Source: Gracilimonas sp. (GTDB lineage: Bacteria > Bacteroidota > Rhodothermia > Balneolales > Balneolaceae). Taken from it: a DNA stretch of 64,000 bases. Positions within the stretch are counted from its first letter, which is position 1. Every line of letters starts with the position of its first letter. Of the stretch, positions 8,677 through 16,574 are shown piece by piece. The stretch is from positions 248,001 to 312,000 of the forward strand of contig JAKURD010000001.1 of NCBI GenBank assembly GCA_022450045.1, given 5' to 3'. Both the position numbers and the translations under genes were made by a program. The notes beneath the pieces are model-generated. The model was not told the origin of the DNA. It did not search any database and worked only from the letters and a program-made list of their open reading frames with translations.

Positions 8677-10698
8677 TTAAGCATTGCTCATACGCAACTT
8701 TCTTAGGATAACTCCTGAACTTGCGGGTACATTTAATTTCTGTTGCACACTTTTTATGGTCTCATTACCGGCTTTATGTGCATCAACGACTAATTCCCAG
8801 TATCCATCCGGTAGAATTATCTCATGCGTTTCCCGGGAATTGGCGTTCAATGATACAAAGTAATCGTACATATCACCCGAACTTTTTCCATTAATTGAGA
8901 ACGTTATGTGCAAAGGATCTTGATACACTTTGAAATTGATATCATCAGGAGTTGATTTTCTAAAAGAAGGTGATTTTAACCTTAGTCTTATCAGTCCTTT
9001 ATAGTATTTAAATAAACTATTGTTCAGCTCAATTTCATTGAAATTAAGCCAATTTGTTTCATCATCTTTATTATAGGTATCCCGATCTAAAGTTCCTTTT
9101 TTAGGATCATTTCCGCCTGGATCCATAATAACTTTTGCGCGTGCCCACTCTTGTCCTGCATGCATCATAGCGATGCCCTGAGATACGAAAAGAATGAGTG
9201 CCCCAAGTTTTGAAATTTTCTCTTCTTTTTTTGAGAGGGCTGTAGCTTGGTCTCTGTTTTTAAATATTTTCTGAGCTTTACCGGAATCTAAAGCTATGCG
9301 TATGTAATCACCGAGTGTGTAGCCGTCGTGGCTTTCAAGGTAATTGACGCTGTGCCCGGAGTGGTGAAACAGCCCAAAATCTCCGGATCGTAACGTACCA
9401 CGGATCAGATTTTCTATTGCATAGCGAGTATGTAAACCTATATTTCCAAAGATAAGTCCTTGATCATCAATAGGATTATAACCTTTGATTCCATTTCTAA
9501 AACGATCATTCCAGGAAGCCCAATTGTGATCTGAAAATCCATCGGGTTTATATTCACTGCCCCAAGGCTCGGCTATGAGGATGACATTGGGATTTATCTT
9601 TTGTGCTTCTGCTTTGATCAGATCTACAGTTTCCCAATCCAAGATGCCTGCAAGATCGAATCGAAATCCATCCACATGATATTCCGTTATCCAATGTTTT
9701 ATTGAGTCCAATATCAATGCTCTGGAATGTTCGGAAGCAGTATCAATATCATTTCCTGTCCAGCTGTCGTTCAGGAAGTTACCGTGATCATCTAATCTAA
9801 AATAATGGTCTTTAGCAGTATATTTAAGAGGGTTGAGATCATAGTGGGAAGCATGATTATATACCACATCCATAATTACAGAGATTCCCTCTTTATGTAG
9901 TGCCTTTATTAAATTCTTCAGCTCGAATTCAGCTTTATTAGATCTACCAGTAATCGCATTCAATTCAAGGCTTGCATCAGAAGCATATAGTGTTTCCGGG
10001 GCAAAGAAGAATGAGGTCATGTATCCCCAATAATTCCGCCCATAGGGGTTCCATGTATTCTTTATTCCTTCCTCGGTTTCCTCTTCAAAAGGAGGTTCGA
10101 AATACCCAAATTTCTGAAGCGGAAGAAACTCAACGGCATTTACCCCTAATTTCTTAAGATGGTTTATACCGCCAACCCCGGCTTCCCTAAAGTCATTATA
10201 AATTCCCTGCACATACGTTTTAGCGGAAGAATGTGCCACCATATCTTTAATATGAGTTTCATAGATAATCAGGTCTCTGGGGTCTTTCGGGGCTACAAAT
10301 GTATCATTTTCCCAATCAAAATCGCTTTCAGGGACTATCTTTGTTTTTGGGAATTGAAGGTGATGGTTTTTAGTAGTTACGTGCGTACTCAGGGGGTCTG
10401 CAATGGGATGGGAGGAATGCATAAAAAAGGGATCATCCTTTGGGCCCTCAATATCATAGGCATACCAATGCTCATAAAATGTATCCTGAATAATGGTCTC
10501 CCAAATACCATCTGTATTTTTTTCTAAAGGAAGAGTAATGCCGGACTCATCCTCATAAGAATCGAAGATAATAACAGAGACTGAGGTTGCTTTAGGCGAA
10601 AAAAGCCTGAATATAGTCGCTTCTACCTCTGTTGTACAACCCAAAGGATATGTATTGAGATCAGTAATTGTGCAGCCATTAGATAGTTGGGTTTCCAT
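8677..10698 (-). CDS. pulA: Type I pullulanase / glycogen debranching enzyme, GH13
   Basis: Hydrolyses alpha-1,6 branch points of glycogen or pullulan. The protein has 673 residues and no signal peptide, so it is cytoplasmic. Residues about 20-120 form an N-terminal beta domain of the CBM48/isoamylase-N type. The pullulanase marker is YNPYGRNYWGY-like (WNPYGRNYWGYM, 216-227). GH13 regions: DVVYNH at 277-282, DGFRFDLAG with nucleophile D348, LIAEPWG with acid/base E377, and YLESHDGYT with transition-state stabiliser D458. The C-terminal beta domain runs from about 590. It overlaps the metG stop by one base (TAATG), so translation is coupled to metG. It might act instead as an isoamylase, but the YNPYG-type motif favours pullulanase. 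Confidence 0.88.
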   Translation of the reverse strand: METQLSNGCTITDLNTYPLGCTTEVEATIFRLFSPKATSVSVIIFDSYEDESGITLPLEKNTDGIWETIIQDTFYEHWYAYDIEGPKDDPFFMHSSHPIADPLSTHVTTKNHHLQFPKTKIVPESDFDWENDTFVAPKDPRDLIIYETHIKDMVAHSSAKTYVQGIYNDFREAGVGGINHLKKLGVNAVEFLPLQKFGYFEPPFEEETEEGIKNTWNPYGRNYWGYMTSFFFAPETLYASDASLELNAITGRSNKAEFELKNLIKALHKEGISVIMDVVYNHASHYDLNPLKYTAKDHYFRLDDHGNFLNDSWTGNDIDTASEHSRALILDSIKHWITEYHVDGFRFDLAGILDWETVDLIKAEAQKINPNVILIAEPWGSEYKPDGFSDHNWASWNDRFRNGIKGYNPIDDQGLIFGNIGLHTRYAIENLIRGTLRSGDFGLFHHSGHSVNYLESHDGYTLGDYIRIALDSGKAQKIFKNRDQATALSKKEEKISKLGALILFVSQGIAMMHAGQEWARAKVIMDPGGNDPKKGTLDRDTYNKDDETNWLNFNEIELNNSLFKYYKGLIRLRLKSPSFRKSTPDDINFKVYQDPLHITFSINGKSSGDMYDYFVSLNANSRETHEIILPDGYWELVVDAHKAGNETIKSVQQKLNVPASSGVILRKLRMSNA

Positions 10699-12731
10699 TA
10701 CGTAATGGGACTGCCCGGCTCAGCTGAGGTTTCTACAAACTTAAGCTCGCCTTCCGGAGTTTCTGCCATAAGAATCATTCCCTGACTTTCTACCCCCATA
10801 AGTTTTTTAGGTGCGAGGTTAGCCACAACACTCACTTTTTGTCCGGAAAGGTCTTCCGCTTTAAAGTCATTAGCGATACCGGATACAATGGTTCGTTCTT
10901 CAAGTCCGATATTCACTTTGAGTTTCAGGAGTTTATTGGATTTCTCGATCTTCTCTGCCGAAATGATCTCACCGGCTCTGAGATCTATTTTCATGAAATC
11001 TCCAAACTCAATATCCTCTTTAAGTTCGGGAACATCGGGAGTGGGATCGGCTGCGGCAGCCTTATCGTGGAGTTTTTGAATTTGTTTTTCGATTATGTCA
11101 TCCTCAATTTTATTAAAAAGTATATCTCCCTGGGTAACAGCCGTTCCTTTTTCAAGCATATTTGCATGGATATCCGACCAGCTGAAATCATCACTTAGCC
11201 CAAATTGAGTGCGAAGCTGCTTCATTTTGGCAGGGAGGATGGGGTCGAACAAGCAGGATAAGGCTGCACTGATCTGTAAACTTACATATAAAGTATTTCC
11301 GCATTTTACGGGATCAGTTTTACGGGTCTTCCAGGGCTCGGTCTCTGTAAAATATCGGTTTCCTATCCGGGCGAGATTCATGGTTTCATTGATTGCTTCT
11401 TTAAACCGAAAATTTTCATAAGCCTGGGTAGTCTTTTTCTTTTGTTCTTCAATCGCATCAAGTGTCTCCTGATCAATATCGGATGGCTCGATCAATTCCG
11501 GAACTTTACCGCCTGCATAATTTGCAGTGAACGATAAGGAGCGATTGGTGAAATTGCCCAATACATCAGCTAATTCTGTATTGATGCGCATTTGGAAATC
11601 TTTCCAGGAAAAATCTGAATCTTTAGATTCAGGAAGTGTTGTTCCAAGTGCGTATCGCAGCAGGTCAGGCTCAAAATCTTCGAGGTATTCATACAGCCAA
11701 ACAGCCCAGCCCCGCGAGGTTGACAGTTTCTTCCCTTCCAGGTTCAGAAATTCGTTGGCCGGGACATTTTTGGGGAGTACGTAACCACCATGTTCCATTA
11801 ATATCACAGGGAACATGATGCAGTGAAACACAATATTATCTTTACCAATAAAATGGTAGAGTTCGGTATCCTCATTTTGCCAAAAATCTTTCCAAAGCTC
11901 CGGCTTTCCTTGTTCCAGAGCCCATTCTTTGGTAGCTGACACATAACCGATGGGGGCATCAAACCAAACGTACAACACTTTGCCTTGGGCCTCGTCAAGT
12001 GGTACGGGTACACCCCAGCTTAGGTCGCGGGTGACGGCACGGTCTGCAAGGCCATCTGAAAGCCAGCTTTTAACCTGCCCCATTACATTCGGCTTCCAGT
12101 TCTCACGGGTCTGAATCCATTTTTCAAGCTTAGGCTGTACCTCTCCAAGTGGCATATACCAATGTTCGGTTTTCTTAAGCTCAGGCTTCTCACCGGAGAG
12201 CGCACTCACCGGATCTATCAATTCGGTAGGGGAAAGGGAGCTTCCGCATTTCTCACACTGATCTCCATACGCTTCCTCATATCCGCAATTTGGGCAAGTT
12301 CCTTTTACATATCTGTCAGGCAGAAACATATCTGCTTTTGGATCATAGAGCTGTTCTTCTGTTTTCTTTTTGAAGAAGCCTTTTTCATACAGCGTTGTGA
12401 AAAATTCCTGGGAAGTCTCGTGATGTACTTTCGAACTTGTTCTTCCGTAATAGTCGAAGGTGATGCCAAAATCCTCAAATACTTTCTTATTCATACCATG
12501 ATATCGATCCACAATATCTTGCGGAGATACTCCTTCTTTTTCGGCCGCTATGGTAATAGGAACCCCATGCTCATCCGAGCCGCAGATAAAAGCTACATCA
12601 GCATTGGTTCTTCTTTTATAACGTACATAGAAGTCGGGGGTAAGGTAGGCTCCGGCAAGGTGACCAAGGTGAATTGGTCCGTTGGCATAAGGCAAAGCCG
12701 AAGTAACAAGAATTCTTTTTTTATCGGGCAT
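10698..12731 (-). CDS. metG: Methionyl-tRNA synthetase with C-terminal tRNA-binding domain
   Basis: Charges tRNA-Met. The 677 residues are the long form. The class I HIGH motif is HLGH at 21-24. The zinc knuckle is CPNC...CEKC (C146, C149, C159, C162). The KMSKS equivalent reads KLSTS at 335-339, as in many metG1-type enzymes. The anticodon-binding helical domain spans about 370-560, and an EMAP/Trbp111 domain from about 575 (DFMKIDLRAGEIISAE) promotes dimerisation and tRNA binding. All motifs are intact. Upstream of the ATG is a 126-bp gap to tadA in which I see nothing recognisable. Confidence 0.96.
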   Translation of the reverse strand: MPDKKRILVTSALPYANGPIHLGHLAGAYLTPDFYVRYKRRTNADVAFICGSDEHGVPITIAAEKEGVSPQDIVDRYHGMNKKVFEDFGITFDYYGRTSSKVHHETSQEFFTTLYEKGFFKKKTEEQLYDPKADMFLPDRYVKGTCPNCGYEEAYGDQCEKCGSSLSPTELIDPVSALSGEKPELKKTEHWYMPLGEVQPKLEKWIQTRENWKPNVMGQVKSWLSDGLADRAVTRDLSWGVPVPLDEAQGKVLYVWFDAPIGYVSATKEWALEQGKPELWKDFWQNEDTELYHFIGKDNIVFHCIMFPVILMEHGGYVLPKNVPANEFLNLEGKKLSTSRGWAVWLYEYLEDFEPDLLRYALGTTLPESKDSDFSWKDFQMRINTELADVLGNFTNRSLSFTANYAGGKVPELIEPSDIDQETLDAIEEQKKKTTQAYENFRFKEAINETMNLARIGNRYFTETEPWKTRKTDPVKCGNTLYVSLQISAALSCLFDPILPAKMKQLRTQFGLSDDFSWSDIHANMLEKGTAVTQGDILFNKIEDDIIEKQIQKLHDKAAAADPTPDVPELKEDIEFGDFMKIDLRAGEIISAEKIEKSNKLLKLKVNIGLEERTIVSGIANDFKAEDLSGQKVSVVANLAPKKLMGVESQGMILMAETPEGELKFVETSAEPGSPIT

Positions 12732-12857
12732 GAATGAGTTTTGTCCGTCTTTTTTTCAGAAGATAAGAAATGATGTTCTTAATGTTTAAAGTAGCTTTTA
12801 TAAATTTTCAGGAAGTTCTGGTCTGCGTTAAGCTATTTTGTAAAACCTCTTAAGATG

Positions 12858-13334
12858 CTAAGCCCTTTTATTTCTAAAAAATTCTTTTAACAGGAACTCA
12901 GACTCAGCTTCCATCACTCCCTGAATGATTTCCACACTATGATTCAGTTTGTTGTTAGAGGAGATATTGAACACGCTTCCGCAACCTCCGGACTTTGCAT
13001 CAACAGCTCCAAACACAACAGTTTTTAATTTGCTCCAAACGATGGCACCTGCGCACATGGGGCAGGGCTCAAGAGTAACATATAGCGTACATTCGCTTAA
13101 ATACTTCTCTGATAAGGTCTCACAGGCGGCAGAAATAGCGATCATTTCTGCATGGGCGGTGGGGTCATTCATTCGTTCAACCTGATTGTATCCTTTTCCA
13201 ACGATTCTTCCTTTATGTACCACAATAGCTCCAACCGGTACTTCGCCTTCCTCAAATGCCTGTTCGGCGAGCATAAATGCCCTTGCCATAAACCGTTGAT
13301 GCTGCTGCATGAGAGGGAGATCGATTCTTTTCAT
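12858..13334 (-). CDS. tadA: tRNA-specific adenosine-34 deaminase
   Basis: Makes inosine at the wobble base of tRNA-Arg(ACG). The protein has 158 residues. The zinc/proton-shuttle motif HAE is at 61-63 (TAHAEMIAI) and PCPMC at 90-94 supplies C91 and C94. GYNQVERMNDPTAHAE is typical TadA. A start at the internal MQQHQRFMARAF is possible and would remove the first eight residues. It is divergent from apt, with 58 bp between the start codons that must hold both promoters. Confidence 0.92.
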   Translation of the reverse strand: MKRIDLPLMQQHQRFMARAFMLAEQAFEEGEVPVGAIVVHKGRIVGKGYNQVERMNDPTAHAEMIAISAACETLSEKYLSECTLYVTLEPCPMCAGAIVWSKLKTVVFGAVDAKSGGCGSVFNISSNNKLNHSVEIIQGVMEAESEFLLKEFFRNKRA

Positions 13335-13392
13335 AAAACTTGATTGCTATTGTTGGTTTTGGCTACCTTGGCGCGAACTCAAACTGATCCTG

Positions 13393-13935
13393 ATGAAAAA
13401 CGTATACCAAAGTATTACTAATTATATTTCTGAAACCATCCGAACCATTCCGGATTTCCCCAAAGAGGGAATTCAGTTCAAAGATATAACTACCTTGCTT
13501 CAAGACAAAAGAGCGCTTGAATTAACCTCTTATATGTTAGCTCAGCCATTCAGAAATAAAGAAATTGATTATGTAGTGGGGTTGGAATCCCGCGGATTTC
13601 TATTTGGTACTAATTTAGCTCAGGATCTGAATGCCGGTTTTGTCCCGGTCAGAAAACCCGGAAAATTGCCTTCTAAAACTCTTTCTGAGGTGTATGCTCT
13701 GGAGTATGGGGAAGACCATGTGGAAATTCATGCGGATGCTATTTTTAAAAATGCAAAGGTTATCATCCATGATGATCTGATGGCAACGGGTGGAACAGCT
13801 TCTGCTGCTACAAAATTGATCAAGCGATTGGGAGGTGAGGTCGTTGGCTACTCCTTCATTATCGAGCTTTCTTTTCTGAATGGGAGAAATCAGCTTGCGC
13901 AAAATGTACCTATCGAAAGTATAATCGTAGAATAA
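13393..13935 (+). CDS. apt: Adenine phosphoribosyltransferase
   Basis: Salvages adenine plus PRPP to AMP. The 180 residues match the family from the start MKNVYQSITNYISETIRTIP at 13393; the upstream extension inside tadA antisense sequence is not family-like. The purine-binding segment is DFPKEGIQFKDITTLL (21-36), with GLESRGFLFG at 63-72. The PRPP loop is VIIHDDLMATGGT at 123-135. It is the first gene of a plus-strand run and lies 69 bp before the lipoprotein at 14005. Confidence 0.95.
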   Translation: MKNVYQSITNYISETIRTIPDFPKEGIQFKDITTLLQDKRALELTSYMLAQPFRNKEIDYVVGLESRGFLFGTNLAQDLNAGFVPVRKPGKLPSKTLSEVYALEYGEDHVEIHADAIFKNAKVIIHDDLMATGGTASAATKLIKRLGGEVVGYSFIIELSFLNGRNQLAQNVPIESIIVE

Positions 13936-14004
13936 GGGAACAAATTTTATTTCTTCAGATACAATTTACTGAACGAAAAATATCAGTAATTGAGGACTTA
14001 AGAA

Positions 14005-14490
14005 ATGAAATCAAAAAGCTTTATCCCGATCCTATTGTTGGCTTCTTTTGTGGTGGCTGCTACGGCTTGTAATAAATTTGTGGTCGAGAATGTGAACTAT
14101 TCTCAACAAATAGAATCTGTGCTGGTGCCTGATGAGAATGGTGATGTACATGATATTCGCCATGGTATCACTTTCAATATCGAACCTTTTAGAACCCAGG
14201 AATTCGGCGAAGAGGATAAGACAACCCAGATTCAGGAAGTACGCCTTATCCGTAACGCAGAAGGGTATTATTTCATCACGGCCAGCCAATTTAAAAATGT
14301 GTATGTGATGGAACCTGGGAAATCAGAATTGAAGCTTAAAAATAAAATTAAGGTATCTGAAGAGCGTCTTACTGCTCCCGCATTGAATCTGCGAGATGCA
14401 ACGGTACAACTTGTTAAAACAGATACCAATGAAATACTCACCTTAAATGAAAACGGACTTCAAGAGAACAAAGAGGAGAATCAATCATGA
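14005..14490 (+). CDS. Lipoprotein of unknown function
   Basis: A 161-residue protein with a lipoprotein signal peptide (MKSKSFIPILLLASFVVAATAC): the lipobox ATAC puts the lipidated Cys at 22. The mature part has no recognised domain. It is mainly beta-rich (IRHGITFNIEPFRTQ, EVRLIRNAEGYYFITASQ, NVYVMEPGKSELKLKNKIKV) and ends in a charged Asn/Glu tail. It overlaps the next gene by 4 bp (ATGA), so the two proteins are made together and probably act together in the envelope. I do not recognise the family. Confidence 0.75.
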   Translation: MKSKSFIPILLLASFVVAATACNKFVVENVNYSQQIESVLVPDENGDVHDIRHGITFNIEPFRTQEFGEEDKTTQIQEVRLIRNAEGYYFITASQFKNVYVMEPGKSELKLKNKIKVSEERLTAPALNLRDATVQLVKTDTNEILTLNENGLQENKEENQS

Positions 14491-15710
14491 AACGCCTGTT
14501 AACATCTACATTTATATTATTTGTACTGGCGCTAGTTTCCGGTACTGCAGCTGCACAAACTTCAGACTACCAGGTAAAGCAGCAGTTTGAACGATCATAT
14601 GACGAACTGAAAGTTTCTATAGCAGGGGCACTGTCGGTTGATGAGGTGGACAGCCTTGTGAGCCAGATATCAAATTTGAAATTAGAGTTCGAAAATCATG
14701 AAGAGCTCTTGGATCATGCCTTGTATCCTGAGACATTTTCAAGCAGCATTAAAGAGTTACAGCAAGAAGCCCGAAATACCGAACATAAGCTGCTTATCAT
14801 AGAAGGGCAGGACGAGAAGTTGACAAAGCTTTCTGATGAGCTTGCAAGTTACAGGTCAGAAATAGCACATCTCAACAGCAGAACCGAATCTTTGAGAGCA
14901 ATGATTACCGATTCTGAAAAAAGTGAACGAGAACTTTCCGATCTCGTGCAACGCTATCGCAACAGTATGGAACAGCGAGATGAATTCGTCCTAAATATGA
15001 TTGATTCATTATTCGTAACCTACCGCGATATGGAAGGAAGTACTTTCACGGAACTGAAAGAGGAAGACCGTTCCATAAAAACCGGAGATAATCCATTAGA
15101 AGTAATCCTGGCGGTGATCGAAGAAAATATCCAAATACTAAAAACAGATGACGGAACCCTTCAAACTGAAGATTTCCTAAGAATGTATGTGGTTCAGAGT
15201 AGGTTTAATGAGGTTTGGAGTCAAATAGGAGATGATCTGGCGGCTATATACGGAGGGAACAATGCTCCGCAATGGAAGGCTAATGTAGAGGACAAATTAG
15301 GTGACTGGAAAGCAAGTGCCTCTAAGAATATGTGGGCATCTATTGATGAATATTTAGAGCAGAATAATGTAGATCTGGGAGCTTTTGATAATAATGAAAG
15401 TTTTTATCAAGCCATTGATTCTTTCATAAGTAAAGCCACGGATGCCAGTCGAGACAAAGTTGTTACCAATGAAAACTATGCGGACTTTCAGAGATTCTAT
15501 GACTTCTGGAATACTAAGATAAAAAGTGATTGGGGCAAATTTGTTCAGGAAGGTGAAGTGCTTACTATGGCCCAGATATCATCTATCGATACAGAAATGA
15601 TGACCTGGAGAGATGAAGCGAAACCGAGATCATTTATGATCCCAATTCTATTTGGCCTGAGTTTGATAACTATTGTTGGATTGATCATTGTTCTTGCCCG
15701 TAAGAACTGA
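14487..15710 (+). CDS. Exported coiled-coil protein with C-terminal membrane anchor, unknown function
   Basis: A 407-residue protein. The signal peptide is MKRLLTSTFILFVLALVSG ending TAAAQ. The region from about 30 to 175 is helical and heptad-like (EHKLLIIEGQDEKLTKLSDEL, LNSRTESLRAMITDSEKSER), a likely coiled coil. A helical middle domain with Trp-rich segments follows (WSQIGDDLAAIYGG, WKANVEDKLGDWKAS, FYDFWNTKIKSDWGKF). A single C-terminal TM segment (MIPILFGLSLITIVGLIIVL) ends in a short basic tail ARKN. The topology is therefore periplasmic, anchored from the C terminus. It is coupled by a 4-bp overlap to the lipoprotein upstream. No family recognised. The transcript ends at the terminator 15931-15959, beyond an inserted repeat. 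Confidence 0.75.
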   Translation: MKRLLTSTFILFVLALVSGTAAAQTSDYQVKQQFERSYDELKVSIAGALSVDEVDSLVSQISNLKLEFENHEELLDHALYPETFSSSIKELQQEARNTEHKLLIIEGQDEKLTKLSDELASYRSEIAHLNSRTESLRAMITDSEKSERELSDLVQRYRNSMEQRDEFVLNMIDSLFVTYRDMEGSTFTELKEEDRSIKTGDNPLEVILAVIEENIQILKTDDGTLQTEDFLRMYVVQSRFNEVWSQIGDDLAAIYGGNNAPQWKANVEDKLGDWKASASKNMWASIDEYLEQNNVDLGAFDNNESFYQAIDSFISKATDASRDKVVTNENYADFQRFYDFWNTKIKSDWGKFVQEGEVLTMAQISSIDTEMMTWRDEAKPRSFMIPILFGLSLITIVGLIIVLARKN

Positions 15711-15723
15711 TCTAAAGTAATAC

Positions 15724-15919
15724 TTAACGTCCGTTCGAGATAAGAACTAAGTTAAAAGGATAAAAAAGGATGCTTGTGGTCATTCCCGTGGAGACGGGAA
15801 TCTAATGGTGGCCATTACTTCGGTATTCGATATCTAACCAACCACAGGGTTTCGGGCATACGCTGCGAAATGATCCTTCAACGTGTTCAACAAATGGTCT
15901 TTATATCCAATTTACGTTA
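15724..15919 (-). repeat. 197-bp inverted-repeat element, copy A (opposite orientation to copies B and C)
   Basis: The reverse complement aligns throughout with 43010-43206 and 54777-54973. Shared blocks include TATAAAGA, AATGCCCGAAA, ATTCCCGTCTCCACGGGAAT, TATCCTTTTAACTTA and the TTAACGT ends. The outer ends are TTAACGT at 15724 and ACGTTAG at 15914-15920. The internal palindrome ATTCCCGT/ACGGGAAT is at about 15782-15801. It lies 13 bp after the stop of the coiled-coil gene and 11 bp before that gene's terminator. The rest of the 330-bp gap (15960-16040) shows nothing recognisable. Confidence 0.85.
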
Positions 15920-15930
15920 GTTAATTAACC

Positions 15931-15959
15931 AAGGCCGGCTGAACAAGCCGGCCTTTTTT
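15931..15959 (+). terminator. Rho-independent terminator
   Basis: A perfect 10-bp stem, AAGGCCGGCT (15931-15940) with AGCCGGCCTT (15946-15955), loop GAACA, followed by TTTT. It terminates the 14005-15710 unit after the inserted repeat. Confidence 0.92.
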
Positions 15960-16040
15960 ATTTATTTTAGGAATGAAACTTTTATGGTTCAGATGCGATA
16001 CATTTCCATCCGCCAATATTAAAATCATTCATTTTGTGTC

Positions 16041-16574
16041 ATGAAAAAAATCACCTGTTTATTAGTCCTAATTGTTGTAACACTTTCTGCTTTTGCTCAG
16101 GTAAATTCACATACAGAAGCGGAAACGACACTTATTTTTGTTCGGCATGCCGAGAAACAGGATGACGGCACAAAAGACCCTTCCCTGAATGAAAAAGGAA
16201 AAAAGAGGGCCCAAAAATTATCCGAATTGATCGCCTCTACCTACCATGTAACAACCATCTATAGCACAGGATATAAACGAACTAAGGAAACTGCTCATCC
16301 AGTGTCAGAAGTTTTAAATCTGTCTGTCAATGAATATCAGCTTAGTAATCCTGACTCATTGATTAAGGCAATGATTGAATTGCATAGAGGTGAGCAGGTT
16401 TTGATTGTTGGTCACTCTAACAGTACACCAAGGTTGGTAAATATCGCAATGGGAGAAAGTAGATTCGAACAACTGGATGAGTCCGTTTATGATAATATAT
16501 TCGAAGTCAAAATTAATGAAGCAGGGAAGGCCTCTGTGAACCGATACACCTATTGGACTCAGGGTAAGGAGTAG
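16041..16574 (+). CDS. Exported histidine phosphatase superfamily protein
   Basis: The 177 residues include a signal peptide (MKKITCLLVLIVVTLSAFAQ). The mature domain has the phosphohistidine motif VRHAEK (R35, H36), a second-half TIYSTGYKRTKETA and the catalytic VGHSNSTP (H125). It belongs to the phosphoglycerate-mutase-like superfamily and is probably a periplasmic phosphatase; the substrate cannot be read. It is short for an acid phosphatase and closer in size to SixA-like single-domain members. Its 3' end overlaps the convergent VWA gene by 16 bp. Confidence 0.82.
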   Translation: MKKITCLLVLIVVTLSAFAQVNSHTEAETTLIFVRHAEKQDDGTKDPSLNEKGKKRAQKLSELIASTYHVTTIYSTGYKRTKETAHPVSEVLNLSVNEYQLSNPDSLIKAMIELHRGEQVLIVGHSNSTPRLVNIAMGESRFEQLDESVYDNIFEVKINEAGKASVNRYTYWTQGKE

